Assembly (NCBI GenBank): GCA_030622125.1
Contig: JAUXGM010000018.1
Location: 1 to 21,611, forward strand
Direction: 5' to 3'
DNA: 21,611 nt
From: a bacterium
GTDB taxonomy: Bacteria; AUK180
The notes under the pieces: generated by a model
The model's input: only the letters and a program-made list of their open reading frames with translations
Told to the model about the DNA's origin: nothing
Database searches by the model: none
Position numbers and translations under genes: made by a program
Shown here: positions 12,712-21,261 of the stretch, one piece after another
Position numbering within the stretch: position 1 is the first letter of the stretch
Layout: each line of letters starts with the position of its first letter

Positions 12712-14178
12712 TTACCTATATTTCTTCAGTAGTCCGGTTCTTTCATTGAATTCTTTGATCTTCTCATCCCATTCTATATAAGAATGAAAATGTTCCGTCC
12801 AATAGTTTTCATCATACCATTGAGCATTGAGTTCTTCTACCGTTTTTCCCTGCTGTTCTATCCAGGTAAAATATTTTAAGTTATGCATCCTTTTTTTATC
12901 ATAGTAAGAAAGTTCAAGCATATTGTCTTTATCCACACCATCAAGATATTTTCCATAATGAAGTTCGGCATCACCGATTTTATACTCTCCGTATTTTTCT
13001 CTTTCCTCTTTAAGGCGGCTTTGATAAAGTTCCATTGAATCCGTCGCAACGGTAAAAATGATATCGTTTTCATTCATTTCATAGTATTTTGCTATCTTAA
13101 TTGCACTTAATACATTGGCGATTGAGGAGATTCCTAAAAGATCGAGTTGATCAACAATTTTTTGTGAAATACCAAGTTCTTTTAAGAATTTATGCCCTAT
13201 CTGCTCATTAAATAATCTCATAAGCGACATACACGCTTGATCATCGATATCCACGACCATATCAGTATTTTTCATATTGTGTATCCATGGTACATGTTTA
13301 TCCCCGATCCCTTCAATTCGGTGTCCGCCGTATCCATTTAGAAGAAGTGTCGGGCATTGTAATGCTTCGCCTGCTACAACCTTGATCTTCGGAAATTTTT
13401 CCCTCAAATATTCTGCGCTTCCCAATGTGCCCGCCGAACCTTGTGTAAGGCATACTGCCGACATTCTTTGTCCTTCTTTTTTGATATTATTATAAACCTC
13501 TTCCATTGCAGCACCGGTTGCGACATAGTGCCATATTGCATTTCCAATCTCATCAAACTGATTTAGAATAACTATTTTATCGCCTCTTTCTTTTGTGAGT
13601 TCATGACATTTATCATATATCTCTTTTACATTACTTTCACATCCCGGGGTTGCAAATATCTCGGCATCAACTGTTTTAAGCCAGTCAAATCGCTCTTTTG
13701 ACATTCCTTCCGGAAGTATTGCAATGGTCGGACATGCTAAAAGATATGAATCATAAGCTCCGCCGCGGCAGTAATTTCCGGTTGAGGGCCAAACTGCTTT
13801 TTGTGTTGTAGGATCAAATTCACCTGAAACCAGTCTCGATACAAGCGGTCCGAAGGTTGCACCGACCTTATGTGATCCGGTTGGAAAAAATTTTCCGATC
13901 AATACAACTATCCTTGCTTTAACACCGGTAATTTCAGATGGAAACTCAATATAATTAATATTCCCATAGCCACCGCCAAACTTTTTGGGCTCATTTTTCC
14001 ATGTTATACGAAATAAATTCCGTGAATTAAGATCCCATAAGCCTATGTTTTTCAATTCTTTCTGAATTCCTTCGGGGACGGTTTCGGGATTTTTCATCTC
14101 TTCATAAGTTGGAAGGATAATATCTCTTTCCCTGCATCTTTTAACTATGTTTTCCAAGATTTTTTCTTTTCGACTCAT
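12712..14178 (-). CDS. fold-type II PLP-dependent enzyme of unknown substrate
   Basis: 488 residues of the tryptophan synthase beta / cysteine synthase superfamily. FPTGSHKVGATFGPLVSRL (98-116) carries the Schiff-base Lys104. PSTGNYCRGG (131-140) is the substrate-binding Ser-Thr-Gly-Asn loop. LTQGSAGTLGSAEYL (244-258) is the glycine-rich PLP phosphate loop. The length is above the ~310-400 residues of simple cysteine synthases, with an added C-terminal tail (KYFTWIEQQGKTVEELNAQW). It belongs to a conserved subgroup often listed only as a pyridoxal-phosphate-dependent protein; a lyase or synthase acting on a beta-substituted amino acid is plausible. GGAGG (14187-14191) lies 8 bases before the ATG. 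It is transcribed alone, divergently from the 14282 operon. Confidence 0.85.
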   Translation of the reverse strand: MSRKEKILENIVKRCRERDIILPTYEEMKNPETVPEGIQKELKNIGLWDLNSRNLFRITWKNEPKKFGGGYGNINYIEFPSEITGVKARIVVLIGKFFPTGSHKVGATFGPLVSRLVSGEFDPTTQKAVWPSTGNYCRGGAYDSYLLACPTIAILPEGMSKERFDWLKTVDAEIFATPGCESNVKEIYDKCHELTKERGDKIVILNQFDEIGNAIWHYVATGAAMEEVYNNIKKEGQRMSAVCLTQGSAGTLGSAEYLREKFPKIKVVAGEALQCPTLLLNGYGGHRIEGIGDKHVPWIHNMKNTDMVVDIDDQACMSLMRLFNEQIGHKFLKELGISQKIVDQLDLLGISSIANVLSAIKIAKYYEMNENDIIFTVATDSMELYQSRLKEEREKYGEYKIGDAELHYGKYLDGVDKDNMLELSYYDKKRMHNLKYFTWIEQQGKTVEELNAQWYDENYWTEHFHSYIEWDEKIKEFNERTGLLKKYR

Positions 14179-14211
14179 ATATAAGTCCTCCGTAAATTTT
14201 TGTAGGGTTGC

Positions 14212-14240
14212 ATTTTATCACTATTTTAAAAAAAAATCAA
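14212..14240 (-). promoter_or_regulatory. promoter of the PLP-enzyme gene
   Basis: Minus strand -35 TTGATT (14235-14240), 17-base spacer, -10 TAAAAT (14212-14217). It lies about 34 bases upstream of the ATG, with a good Shine-Dalgarno between. It lies back to back with the promoter at 14247-14275, leaving six bases between the two -35 boxes. Confidence 0.65.
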
Positions 14241-14246
14241 CCTATT

Positions 14247-14275
14247 TTGACTAAAACCGTATTCTACTGTATAAT
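14247..14275 (+). promoter_or_regulatory. strong sigma70-type promoter giving a leaderless transcript
   Basis: -35 TTGACT (14247-14252), 17-base spacer, perfect -10 TATAAT (14270-14275). The expected start point, 6-7 bases after the -10, falls on or next to the ATG at 14282, leaving no room for a ribosome binding site. Confidence 0.8.
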
Positions 14276-14281
14276 AACAGT

Positions 14282-14809
14282 ATGGATTTGGCAAAAGGGA
14301 TGTTCTACTTTTTCCTAATTGGTTTTATAATAATGATTGCAAATTCCATTAGTATATACCATCTGGAATTTTCTCAAAGGAAAATTTTAAATATTTCGGT
14401 TTCCGAAAAAAAACTTTTTTCTAAAGCAGTAAAATTATTTAAAAAATATCATGTATATAAAATGAATTCCATCAATATAAAAGTTAAAAATACCCATATT
14501 CAAAGAGCAACCTTTTACGCTAATAAATCAAACCCTTCTTTTTTTGAAAAATATTTTCTTTACAATTCCTCCTATCTACTTCGTCTTGATTATAAAACGG
14601 GGAAAATTAAGGATATTACAATGGAACAATGTAAAAATATTCGCCCGTCCCGTTATTTTTCAAGAAAATATTCACTCACAAAAATTGTAAAAAATATTTC
14701 AAAGATGTATAATATAAACAAATTCAATTTTTTAATTGATTTTGAGGATGGCGTTATCTTTTTAAACGGTAATGAGAATCATATTATTTTGTTAGGAGAT
14801 GTCTTATGA
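14282..14809 (+). CDS. unknown protein with one N-terminal membrane segment
   Basis: 175 residues that I do not recognise. A hydrophobic stretch at about 8-28 (FYFFLIGFIIMIANSISIY) is a membrane anchor. The rest is basic and mixed alpha/beta, probably exported. Phrases such as LLRLDYKTGKIKDITME and FLIDFEDGVIFLNGNENHIILLG suggest a small beta-rich domain. The start ATG lies at the predicted transcription start, so translation may be leaderless. A second ATG at 14300 has AAGGG immediately before it, which is too close to work well. It ends in a 4-base overlap with the next gene, so the two are coupled and upstream of nadE. Function unknown. Confidence 0.7.
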   Translation: MDLAKGMFYFFLIGFIIMIANSISIYHLEFSQRKILNISVSEKKLFSKAVKLFKKYHVYKMNSINIKVKNTHIQRATFYANKSNPSFFEKYFLYNSSYLLRLDYKTGKIKDITMEQCKNIRPSRYFSRKYSLTKIVKNISKMYNINKFNFLIDFEDGVIFLNGNENHIILLGDVL

Positions 14810-15879
14810 GAAAACTTTTTTTCATTCTCTTTTTTGCTTTTGCGGTCTCTTTTTTTGCTGCTGATCTTGGAAAAATAGATAATTTAGATCTTATGCTTTC
14901 TTCCGATTGGGATAAATTAACCTCGTATATTTCAGAGGATCCGGGGCTTTTACCGCTTATCGGTTCAAGGATAAGGATAGATATCCCTCAAGAAAATCTT
15001 TCCAAATATATAATTATTCTCGGGCATTTTAGGTACAAAAATTCTTTTTTCCCGGTAAAAATTGTCTTTGAGACCATTTTAAGTGAAAGAATAAAAGCTT
15101 CCTGTATAACATATTTTTTAAGCATCTTTGATAGGGATTCCATCGCAATCCTGAAAAAATATTTGATCGATGGTGAAAAATTTAATCAAGTTCATTATAT
15201 CATTCTGGAAAAATTATTAAGGGAAAGGAAGACGATAGACAAGTTCTTTGATGCTCTCTATACAGAAAAAGGCGATAAAAATCTAAATGCAATACTTGCA
15301 GCATCTTATCCGATCATTTTTAAGGAAAGACTCGTCAATAATTTCATAAACGGAACGGGAGATATTGAGAATGTCGCCTATTCGCTTTTTTATATTACCC
15401 ATTTTTTAGATAAAAAAGATATTGTGGAAATTTATAAAAAAATAAAAAATGACAGCAGTAAATTATTTTATTTTATTCCTATCATTGAAAAAAATGGTGA
15501 AAAAGCAGGGTTTAAGATATTGAAATCATTAAAAATATCCAAGGATGAGAATCTAAAAAAATTAGCAATGGCAAAGATCGATGAGATTAAAAAAGTTTTG
15601 GAAGTTCCATGGATAAAAGATAAGATCCAGACAGCAGATATTCCACATGAAGATTTTCAAAATTTGTTTAACGACCTCATAAAGGATCCATATACAAACT
15701 ATGATATTCAAAGAATTGTAAAGTTGAGCAGTAGTAATGAAATAAATAAATTAAAAGACTTGAATGTTCATATTGCAAAATCAATGAATCCGAACGATCT
15801 AATTAAAATAGACCGTATCAATAATCTTATATTTATATTAAAGATCGCAAATTTTTATTCTTATATAGTCGGATTGTAA
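14806..15879 (+). CDS. exported, helix-rich protein of unknown function
   Basis: 357 residues with a clear signal peptide (MRKLFFILFFAFAVSFFAAD, cleavage near 18-19). The mature part is made of repeated amphipathic helices (SILKKYLIDGE-like units, KKDIVEIYKKIKNDSSKLFYF, GFKILKSLKISKDENLKKLAMAKIDE) reminiscent of HEAT-type solenoids, though no repeat is regular enough to define. There are no catalytic motifs. It is translationally coupled to the preceding membrane protein (ATGA) and nadE follows after a single base. An envelope scaffold or interaction protein is a reasonable guess only. Confidence 0.72.
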   Translation: MRKLFFILFFAFAVSFFAADLGKIDNLDLMLSSDWDKLTSYISEDPGLLPLIGSRIRIDIPQENLSKYIIILGHFRYKNSFFPVKIVFETILSERIKASCITYFLSIFDRDSIAILKKYLIDGEKFNQVHYIILEKLLRERKTIDKFFDALYTEKGDKNLNAILAASYPIIFKERLVNNFINGTGDIENVAYSLFYITHFLDKKDIVEIYKKIKNDSSKLFYFIPIIEKNGEKAGFKILKSLKISKDENLKKLAMAKIDEIKKVLEVPWIKDKIQTADIPHEDFQNLFNDLIKDPYTNYDIQRIVKLSSSNEINKLKDLNVHIAKSMNPNDLIKIDRINNLIFILKIANFYSYIVGL

Positions 15880-15880
15880 A

Positions 15881-17641
15881 ATGAAGGTTATAGCCGGGCA
15901 ATTAAATTTTACAGTAGGAGCTTTACAAAGAAACTATGAAAAGATATGTAAGGTTCTATCAAAAAATAAAAAATATGATATTATTGCATTTCCCGAGCTT
16001 GGCTTAATGGGTTATCCACCGTTTGATCTTTTGTTTAAAAGATCGTTTCTAAAGGAAGAGGAAAAATATTTACTAAGGCTTGCAATGAAATTTCCGGAAA
16101 AACCAATAATTATCGGAAGTGCGGTTAAGATTAAACAATTACCAAAAAACAAATATGACAGTACCGCGGTAAATGATTTCCCATATAAATTATACAATGT
16201 TGTAAAAATACTTTTTAAAGGAAAGGTAATCGGATTTCAAACCAAATTTAATTTGCCGACCTATGATGTTTTTAATGAATACAGATATTTTTCATCCGGC
16301 AAAGATGTAAAACTTTTCTACCTTATAGAAAAAAATGGTTGTGTTGATGATATTATTCCATTTACGATTTCCGGTAAAAAATTGATAAACAGCAAATTTA
16401 AAGAACCGATGACAAAAAAGGAAATTGAAAATTTTTACAAAGGCAAAGGGAAATGGTTAGGTCTTTCTATCTGTGAAGATCTTTGGATCAAAGAAAGTGT
16501 TCCGTACATACAGGGGAAGTTCGGGGTTGATCTTCTTATCAATGTTTCTGCTTCACCATACTATAAAGGCAAAAAAGAAATAAGAGAAAAAATCCTTAAA
16601 AATATCTCAAAGAAATATGCCACCGATGTGATCTATGTAAATCCTGTCGGAGCTCAGGATTTTCTTATATATGATGGCGAAAGTTATCATTATAAAAATG
16701 GAATACTGATGGACAGATCCGAGTCATTTAAAGAACAGATCAAGGTATTTAATACAAAAAAAAGATCAAACTATATCCCCGTAAGATCAGATCACAATGA
16801 AGAAATATTTCAAGCACTTACACTTGGAATAAGTGATTATTTTAAAAAGAATGATTTTAAAAAGGCACTCATAGGACTTTCAGGCGGCATTGATTCCGCA
16901 ATAGTTGCTCTACTTGCCTCTGCTTCATTGGACCCCAAAAATATATTGGGGATACTTATGCCCGGACCCTATTCATCGGAACACTCGGTAAAGGATGCCG
17001 TGAAGCTCAGTAAAAATCTCGGAATAGGTTATGAAATCATAAATATCACAAGTATATACGAGGAATATATTGAGACAATATCCAAATATGAGAAAATAAA
17101 AAAATATTCTGTAACGGAACAGAATATTCAAGCAAGGATAAGAGGAAATATCCTAATGGCTTATGCAAATAATATGGGTGGTATTGTACTTTCAACCGGC
17201 AATAAATCAGAACTTGCGGTTGGATATTCTACGCTTTATGGCGATCTTGCCGGTGGTATAGCAGTTATATCCGATCTTTATAAAACGACAGTCTATAAAC
17301 TCGCACGATATATAAATAAAATTTACGATTGGAAAATTATTCCTGAAAATATTATTGAAAAACCCCCGTCCGCAGAGTTGAAACCGGATCAAATGGATCA
17401 GGATGATCTGCCCCCCTATCCGATTCTTGATCAAGTATTAAAATTTTACATAGAGAAACATTTATCCGCAAATGAAATTTCACAAAAGGGTTTTGATAAA
17501 AAAATGGTTCTATCGATTATTAAAAAGGTTGATAGGAATGAATATAAACGAAAACAAGCTCCTTTTGGTTTTAAACTCACACCGAAATCCTTTGGTTTCG
17601 GCAGAATTATGCCTATAACTCAAAAATATGAGCAGAGATAA
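15881..17641 (+). CDS. nadE: glutamine-dependent NAD+ synthetase
   Basis: 586 residues with two domains. Residues ~1-290 form a nitrilase-type glutaminase with the Glu-Lys-Cys triad visible: Glu39 in FPELGLMGYPP, Lys122 in QTKFNLPTYDVFNEYRYF, and Cys198 in LSICEDLW. Residues ~310-586 form the ATP-pyrophosphatase synthetase with SGGIDSA (334-340), GILMPGPYSSEHS, and STGNKSELAVGYSTLYGDLAGG. The enzyme amidates nicotinic acid adenine dinucleotide with ammonia channelled from glutamine, the last step of NAD+ synthesis, in the cytoplasm. The length is as expected for the two-domain form. It is the third gene of a plus-strand operon, one base after the preceding stop. Confidence 0.95.
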   Translation: MKVIAGQLNFTVGALQRNYEKICKVLSKNKKYDIIAFPELGLMGYPPFDLLFKRSFLKEEEKYLLRLAMKFPEKPIIIGSAVKIKQLPKNKYDSTAVNDFPYKLYNVVKILFKGKVIGFQTKFNLPTYDVFNEYRYFSSGKDVKLFYLIEKNGCVDDIIPFTISGKKLINSKFKEPMTKKEIENFYKGKGKWLGLSICEDLWIKESVPYIQGKFGVDLLINVSASPYYKGKKEIREKILKNISKKYATDVIYVNPVGAQDFLIYDGESYHYKNGILMDRSESFKEQIKVFNTKKRSNYIPVRSDHNEEIFQALTLGISDYFKKNDFKKALIGLSGGIDSAIVALLASASLDPKNILGILMPGPYSSEHSVKDAVKLSKNLGIGYEIINITSIYEEYIETISKYEKIKKYSVTEQNIQARIRGNILMAYANNMGGIVLSTGNKSELAVGYSTLYGDLAGGIAVISDLYKTTVYKLARYINKIYDWKIIPENIIEKPPSAELKPDQMDQDDLPPYPILDQVLKFYIEKHLSANEISQKGFDKKMVLSIIKKVDRNEYKRKQAPFGFKLTPKSFGFGRIMPITQKYEQR

Positions 17642-18061
17642 ATTTTGTTATTCCAACATCAAATTGTTATTTTTTTATTCCGTTAAAAAAAATATTGTAA
17701 ATGTCTTTTCTAACGACATTTGAAGATTTAGTAAATTAAAGATAAATTCTAAAGATTTTTCCCATTTCAATAAATTTTTTATTCCTCAATCAGAAAGATT
17801 GAAGTTAAAGATGAAATATAGTTTCATCTTTAAAAAAGTAAATAAATTAAAAGGTAGAAGATGAGAATTTCAATCTTCTATACTAAACATTTATTACTTT
17901 TAATGAAAAAAATTTATTATTTTTAATCTGTTAAATCCGTCTAATCTGTGGTTAATATTCTTACTTAAATTCCGGATTTTTTTTCCTTTGCGTTCTTTGC
18001 GTCTCTGCGGTGATATTTTTTCTTTTGTCTGAATCACAAACAAAAAAACAAAGATAAATTT
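17642..18061. repeat. gene-free spacer with a cluster of palindromes and a dispersed-type repeat
   Basis: No coding region is supported here. Four palindromes lie within 190 bases: AAATGTC/GACATTT (17699-17721), TCAATC/GATTGA (17786-17802), a perfect 12-bp stem TTAAAGATGAAA/TTTCATCTTTAA with a 5-base loop (17805-17833), and TAGAAGAT/ATCTTCTA (17855-17880). None has a proper U-tract, so none is a convincing terminator. Segments 17925-17955 (AATCTG...GTGGTTAA) and 17985-18013 (CCTTTGCGTTCTTTGCG then TCTCTGCGGTGA) match a type of short intergenic repeat I recall from many environmental genomes. Their function is unknown. Confidence 0.6.
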
Positions 18062-18089
18062 TTGATTTTTATTGAATTTATGATAGAAT
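18062..18089 (+). promoter_or_regulatory. putative promoter of the 18118 gene
   Basis: -35 TTGATT (18062-18067), 16-base spacer, -10 TAGAAT (18084-18089). This is followed by GGAGG (18109-18113) four bases before the ATG. The spacing is slightly short, and an overlapping TTGAAT at 18072 offers an alternative -35. Confidence 0.5.
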
Positions 18090-18117
18090 AATATTATTAA
18101 AGCTATTTGGAGGAAAG

Positions 18118-18795
18118 ATGGAGAAGATTCTACTGAAAGAAGCCGACAGAACTGATATTTTTTTCCCGTTTAAATATGATGCCGTTACAGATGATCCGAT
18201 AAAAGCGTTTAAATACAATGAGCATCTTATTGCTTTTGACGGGCGATCCGAAAAGAATAAATTTTATATCCTTATCTATGATTATTCATTAAAAAATGTT
18301 CTAAATTATAGAACAATACATTATCCGGATAGATCAATTACGGATAGGTATCTTCTACATAAAAGATTGAGAAAAGAGAATGATACAAAGATAAAAAAAT
18401 TGTTTTCTATTTTTAATGAAACTATTTTTGATTTTAAGAATAAAGAAATTGAAGAACTCATTAAAAAAGAGAATGATTTTCTAATATATTTAAAGGGACT
18501 TACCCCTTATTTTATACCCAATTTAAATGAGATAAAAGTTCTTTATAATTATTTTCTCGAGGCAAAAGCGAAGGGGAAAAAAATACAAAAACCAATGTTT
18601 TCTGAAAAAGATAGAAAAAGGAATTTTCAGCGGTTGATATTGGAGTATAAAAAAATATTGTCGCCGAGTATAGTGGAGATTGAGAAAAAAGCAAGAAAAA
18701 TGGCACAAGATTATTCCAAAACAATAGGGGAAAATATTGCCTATAAAATAAAAGACGGTGAAATAGAATTTGTTTTAAAAAAGAAAAGCTATTAA
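18118..18795 (+). CDS. soluble protein of unknown function
   Basis: 225 residues, highly charged and lysine-rich, with no signal peptide or membrane segment. Nothing in it matches a family I know. The N-terminal ~100 residues look beta-rich (EHLIAFDGRSEKNKFYILIYDY). The rest is helical (FSIFNETIFDFKNKEIEELIKKEND, KARKMAQDYSKTIGENIAYKIK) and could bind nucleic acid or another protein, but that is a guess. A strong GGAGG precedes the ATG. It stands alone, between the repeat-rich spacer and the promoter of the dehydrogenase gene. Confidence 0.7.
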   Translation: MEKILLKEADRTDIFFPFKYDAVTDDPIKAFKYNEHLIAFDGRSEKNKFYILIYDYSLKNVLNYRTIHYPDRSITDRYLLHKRLRKENDTKIKKLFSIFNETIFDFKNKEIEELIKKENDFLIYLKGLTPYFIPNLNEIKVLYNYFLEAKAKGKKIQKPMFSEKDRKRNFQRLILEYKKILSPSIVEIEKKARKMAQDYSKTIGENIAYKIKDGEIEFVLKKKSY

Positions 18796-18813
18796 TATTT
18801 CAGGAATAAATAT

Positions 18814-18841
18814 TTGACTTAAAATTATATTATGGTAAAAT
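18814..18841 (+). promoter_or_regulatory. promoter of the dehydrogenase/aconitase-family operon
   Basis: -35 TTGACT (18814-18819), 16-base spacer, -10 TAAAAT (18836-18841). AGGAG (18860-18864) follows, six bases before the ATG at 18871. It begins 19 bases after the stop of the previous gene. Confidence 0.65.
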
Positions 18842-18870
18842 ATAAAAAATGAAACGAAAAGGAGAGTAGT

Positions 18871-19989
18871 ATGGCAAAATACAAAATAGCAGTATTACCC
18901 GGAGATGGTGTTGGAAAAGAGGTTATTGAAGCAGCAATGATCGTTTTAAAAAGATCGGGATTTGATGCAGAGTATACCTATGGGGATATAGGTTGGGAAT
19001 TCTGGAAAAACGAAGGCGAGGCATTGCCGGAAAGAACACTTGATCTTATAAGAAATTCCGATGCAACCCTATTCGGAGCAATAACATCAAAGCCGAAAGA
19101 TGAGGCACAGAAAGAACTTTCAGCAGAACTTCAGGGGAAAGGATTTGTTTATTTTAGTCCGATAGTACGACTAAGACAGGCACTTGATCTCTATGTGAAT
19201 ATGAGACCGGCAAAGGCATACAAGGGAAATCCATTGAACTACCGTGATGATATTGACCTTGTAATATTCAGAGAGAATACGGAAGGAATGTATGCAGGCG
19301 TAGAATTCTATCCAATACCGGAGGATCTAAAGGAATATTTATTAAAAAACCATAAAAAAATGGGGAAATTTAAAGATATTCCTGCAAGGGATATTGCAAT
19401 CTCAACAAGGATTATGACCAAAAAGGGATGTAAGAGGATCATTAGAGCTGCCTTTGAGTTTGCAAAGAAGAATAATCGCAGGAATGTTACAATTGTTGAA
19501 AAACCAAATGTTTTAAGAGAAACCGGTGCTTTGATGGTAGGAACGGCAAGGGAAATAGCAAAAGAGTATCCGGAAATACCTTACTATGAAACGAATATCG
19601 ATGCAATGGCAATGTGGCTTATCAAAAACCCACAGGATTATGATGTTCTGATCGCTGAAAATCTTTTTGGTGATATCATTTCCGATGAAGCAGCTCAATT
19701 GATCGGTGGTCTCGGCTTTGCCTGTGCAGGAAATATCGGTGATAATATCGCTGTATTTGAACCGACACATGGTTCCGCCCCTAAGTATGCGGGTTTATAC
19801 AAAGTAAATCCGATCGCTACCATTCTTGCTGCAAAAATGATGGTTGAATGGCTCGGTGAAAAGGAGATCGGTGAAAAAATCGGAAAAGCAATTACTGAAA
19901 ATATTGCAGCAGAAAAGGTAAAAACCTATGATATGAAAGGAAATAACACCACGCTTGAGGTTGCAGACGATATTGCAAAAAGGTTGTAA
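18871..19989 (+). CDS. isocitrate/homoisocitrate/isopropylmalate dehydrogenase family enzyme
   Basis: 372 residues of the metal-dependent beta-decarboxylating dehydrogenase family, which oxidises and decarboxylates 2-R-malates. Conserved residues by alignment to E. coli isocitrate dehydrogenase: Ser96, Arg102, Arg112, Arg134, Tyr141, Lys211, Asp244, Asp268 and Asp272. Substrate choice is uncertain. The SPIVRLRQALDLYVNMRP stretch (96-113) resembles homoisocitrate dehydrogenases more than LeuB, while NTEGMYAGVEF is shared by several subfamilies. In the cofactor pocket HGSAPKYAGLYKVNP, Lys305, Tyr306 and Val312 match the NADP-binding residues of the E. coli enzyme, but its Arg395 position is Gly here. 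It is followed one base later by an aconitase-family gene, so the two enzymes act in sequence in the TCA, leucine or homocitrate-type pathway. Confidence 0.9.
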   Translation: MAKYKIAVLPGDGVGKEVIEAAMIVLKRSGFDAEYTYGDIGWEFWKNEGEALPERTLDLIRNSDATLFGAITSKPKDEAQKELSAELQGKGFVYFSPIVRLRQALDLYVNMRPAKAYKGNPLNYRDDIDLVIFRENTEGMYAGVEFYPIPEDLKEYLLKNHKKMGKFKDIPARDIAISTRIMTKKGCKRIIRAAFEFAKKNNRRNVTIVEKPNVLRETGALMVGTAREIAKEYPEIPYYETNIDAMAMWLIKNPQDYDVLIAENLFGDIISDEAAQLIGGLGFACAGNIGDNIAVFEPTHGSAPKYAGLYKVNPIATILAAKMMVEWLGEKEIGEKIGKAITENIAAEKVKTYDMKGNNTTLEVADDIAKRL

Positions 19990-19990
19990 G

Positions 19991-21247
19991 ATGGGAAAGA
20001 CAATTATTGAAAAGATATTTGAAGGACATTCAAGGGATACCGTCAAGCCGAAAGAGATAATCTGGCTTGATATGGATATTGCAACTGCTCGTGATTTCGG
20101 CGGACCGAATGTTGTTAAGAATTTAGAAAAATATTATCCTAATGATCCGATTCCTAAGGATAACAAAAAATTTATATTTACATTTGATCTTGTTGCACCT
20201 GCAAACAGCAAGAAATATGCAAACAATCAGCAGATATGCAGAGATTATGCAAAAAAAACAGGCGTAGAGGTATGCGATGTTGATAAAGGGATCGGCTCAC
20301 ATCTTTTGTATGATTATGGAATAATAACTCCGAATATGACGGTTGTCGGAACAGACAGTCATTATAACATTCTCGGTGCTTTTGGAGCATTCGGACAGGG
20401 AATGGGTGATATTGATGTTGCATATATCGTAAAAAAAGGCAGAACATGGTTCGAGGTTCCCGAAACGGTTAAGATCACTATCAAAGGAAAATTTGAATTC
20501 CCCGTAACTTCAAAAGATCTCACTCTTTTTATATTAAGAAAGATACAGACAAAATTTGCACTTGGAAAGGCAATTGAATTTTATGGAGAGGTCTTTGATA
20601 ATTTCACAATGGCTGATAGGATCACCCTTTGCAGCATGGTAACGGAGATGGGTGGAATAATCGGATTTATACCCTTTAATAAAGAAAATATCGATGATAT
20701 GAGAAATAGATCGCAGAGAGAATTTCAGATGCCGTTTGAAGCGGATAGCGATGCCGGTTATAAAGATGAGATAACGATTGATATTCAAGGATTAAGTCCG
20801 CAAGTTGCATCTCCCCCGTATCCTCACAATGTTTTTGATGCATCGGAACTTGGTGATATTAAGATCGATTCGGGATTTATAGGAAGCTGTACAAATGGAA
20901 GGTACAAAGATTTTGAGTTAGCATACAAAATACTTGAAAAACATAGCATGAAACCCGGAGTTGTTCTCTCCCTTGTTCCTACTACTCGTGAGGTATTTGC
21001 AAAGATGCTTGAAACAAGGCTGTTAAATAAATTCTTTGAAAAAGGGGTTATCATTTCCAATCCCGGGTGCGGCGGATGTGCAGAAGGGCACATCGGAATG
21101 ACGGGTAAAGGGCAATTTCAGATATCTACGGGGAATAGGAACTATCCGGGAAAACAGGGAGCGGGAAAGACATATCTTGCCTCTCCTGCAACTGTTGTAG
21201 CATCGGTAATTACCGGAAAAATCACAGATCCGAGAGAGTTGCTTTAA
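19991..21247 (+). CDS. aconitase-superfamily large subunit (LeuC/homoaconitase type)
   Basis: 418 residues from ATG 19991; the open frame extends back into the previous gene but this ATG has AAAGG upstream and the normal N-terminus (GKTIIEKIFEGHS). The 4Fe-4S ligands are Cys300 (GSCTNGRYKDFE), Cys360 and Cys363 (NPGCGGCAEGH). TDSH at 121-124 is the usual active-site motif. The length matches stand-alone large subunits, which need a separate ~165-residue small subunit carrying the swivel domain. None follows within the remaining 364 bases or lies elsewhere in the window. The enzyme isomerises a hydroxy-tricarboxylate (isopropylmalate, homocitrate or citrate); the substrate cannot be chosen from the sequence alone. 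It is coupled to the dehydrogenase gene. Confidence 0.9.
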   Translation: MGKTIIEKIFEGHSRDTVKPKEIIWLDMDIATARDFGGPNVVKNLEKYYPNDPIPKDNKKFIFTFDLVAPANSKKYANNQQICRDYAKKTGVEVCDVDKGIGSHLLYDYGIITPNMTVVGTDSHYNILGAFGAFGQGMGDIDVAYIVKKGRTWFEVPETVKITIKGKFEFPVTSKDLTLFILRKIQTKFALGKAIEFYGEVFDNFTMADRITLCSMVTEMGGIIGFIPFNKENIDDMRNRSQREFQMPFEADSDAGYKDEITIDIQGLSPQVASPPYPHNVFDASELGDIKIDSGFIGSCTNGRYKDFELAYKILEKHSMKPGVVLSLVPTTREVFAKMLETRLLNKFFEKGVIISNPGCGGCAEGHIGMTGKGQFQISTGNRNYPGKQGAGKTYLASPATVVASVITGKITDPRELL

Positions 21248-21261
21248 AGACGGGAAAAAGG

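Noticed and set aside
17805-17833. Perfect 12-bp hairpin considered as nadE terminator
   Set aside because: It is AT-rich, lacks a U-tract on either strand (followed by AAAAAA on plus) and lies 160 bases after the stop. Listed as a palindrome only.
17699-17880. Hairpin cluster considered as a CRISPR-like array or riboswitch
   Set aside because: The palindromes differ from one another, there are no regular repeats or spacers, and no known riboswitch core is recognisable. The cluster follows rather than precedes a biosynthetic gene.
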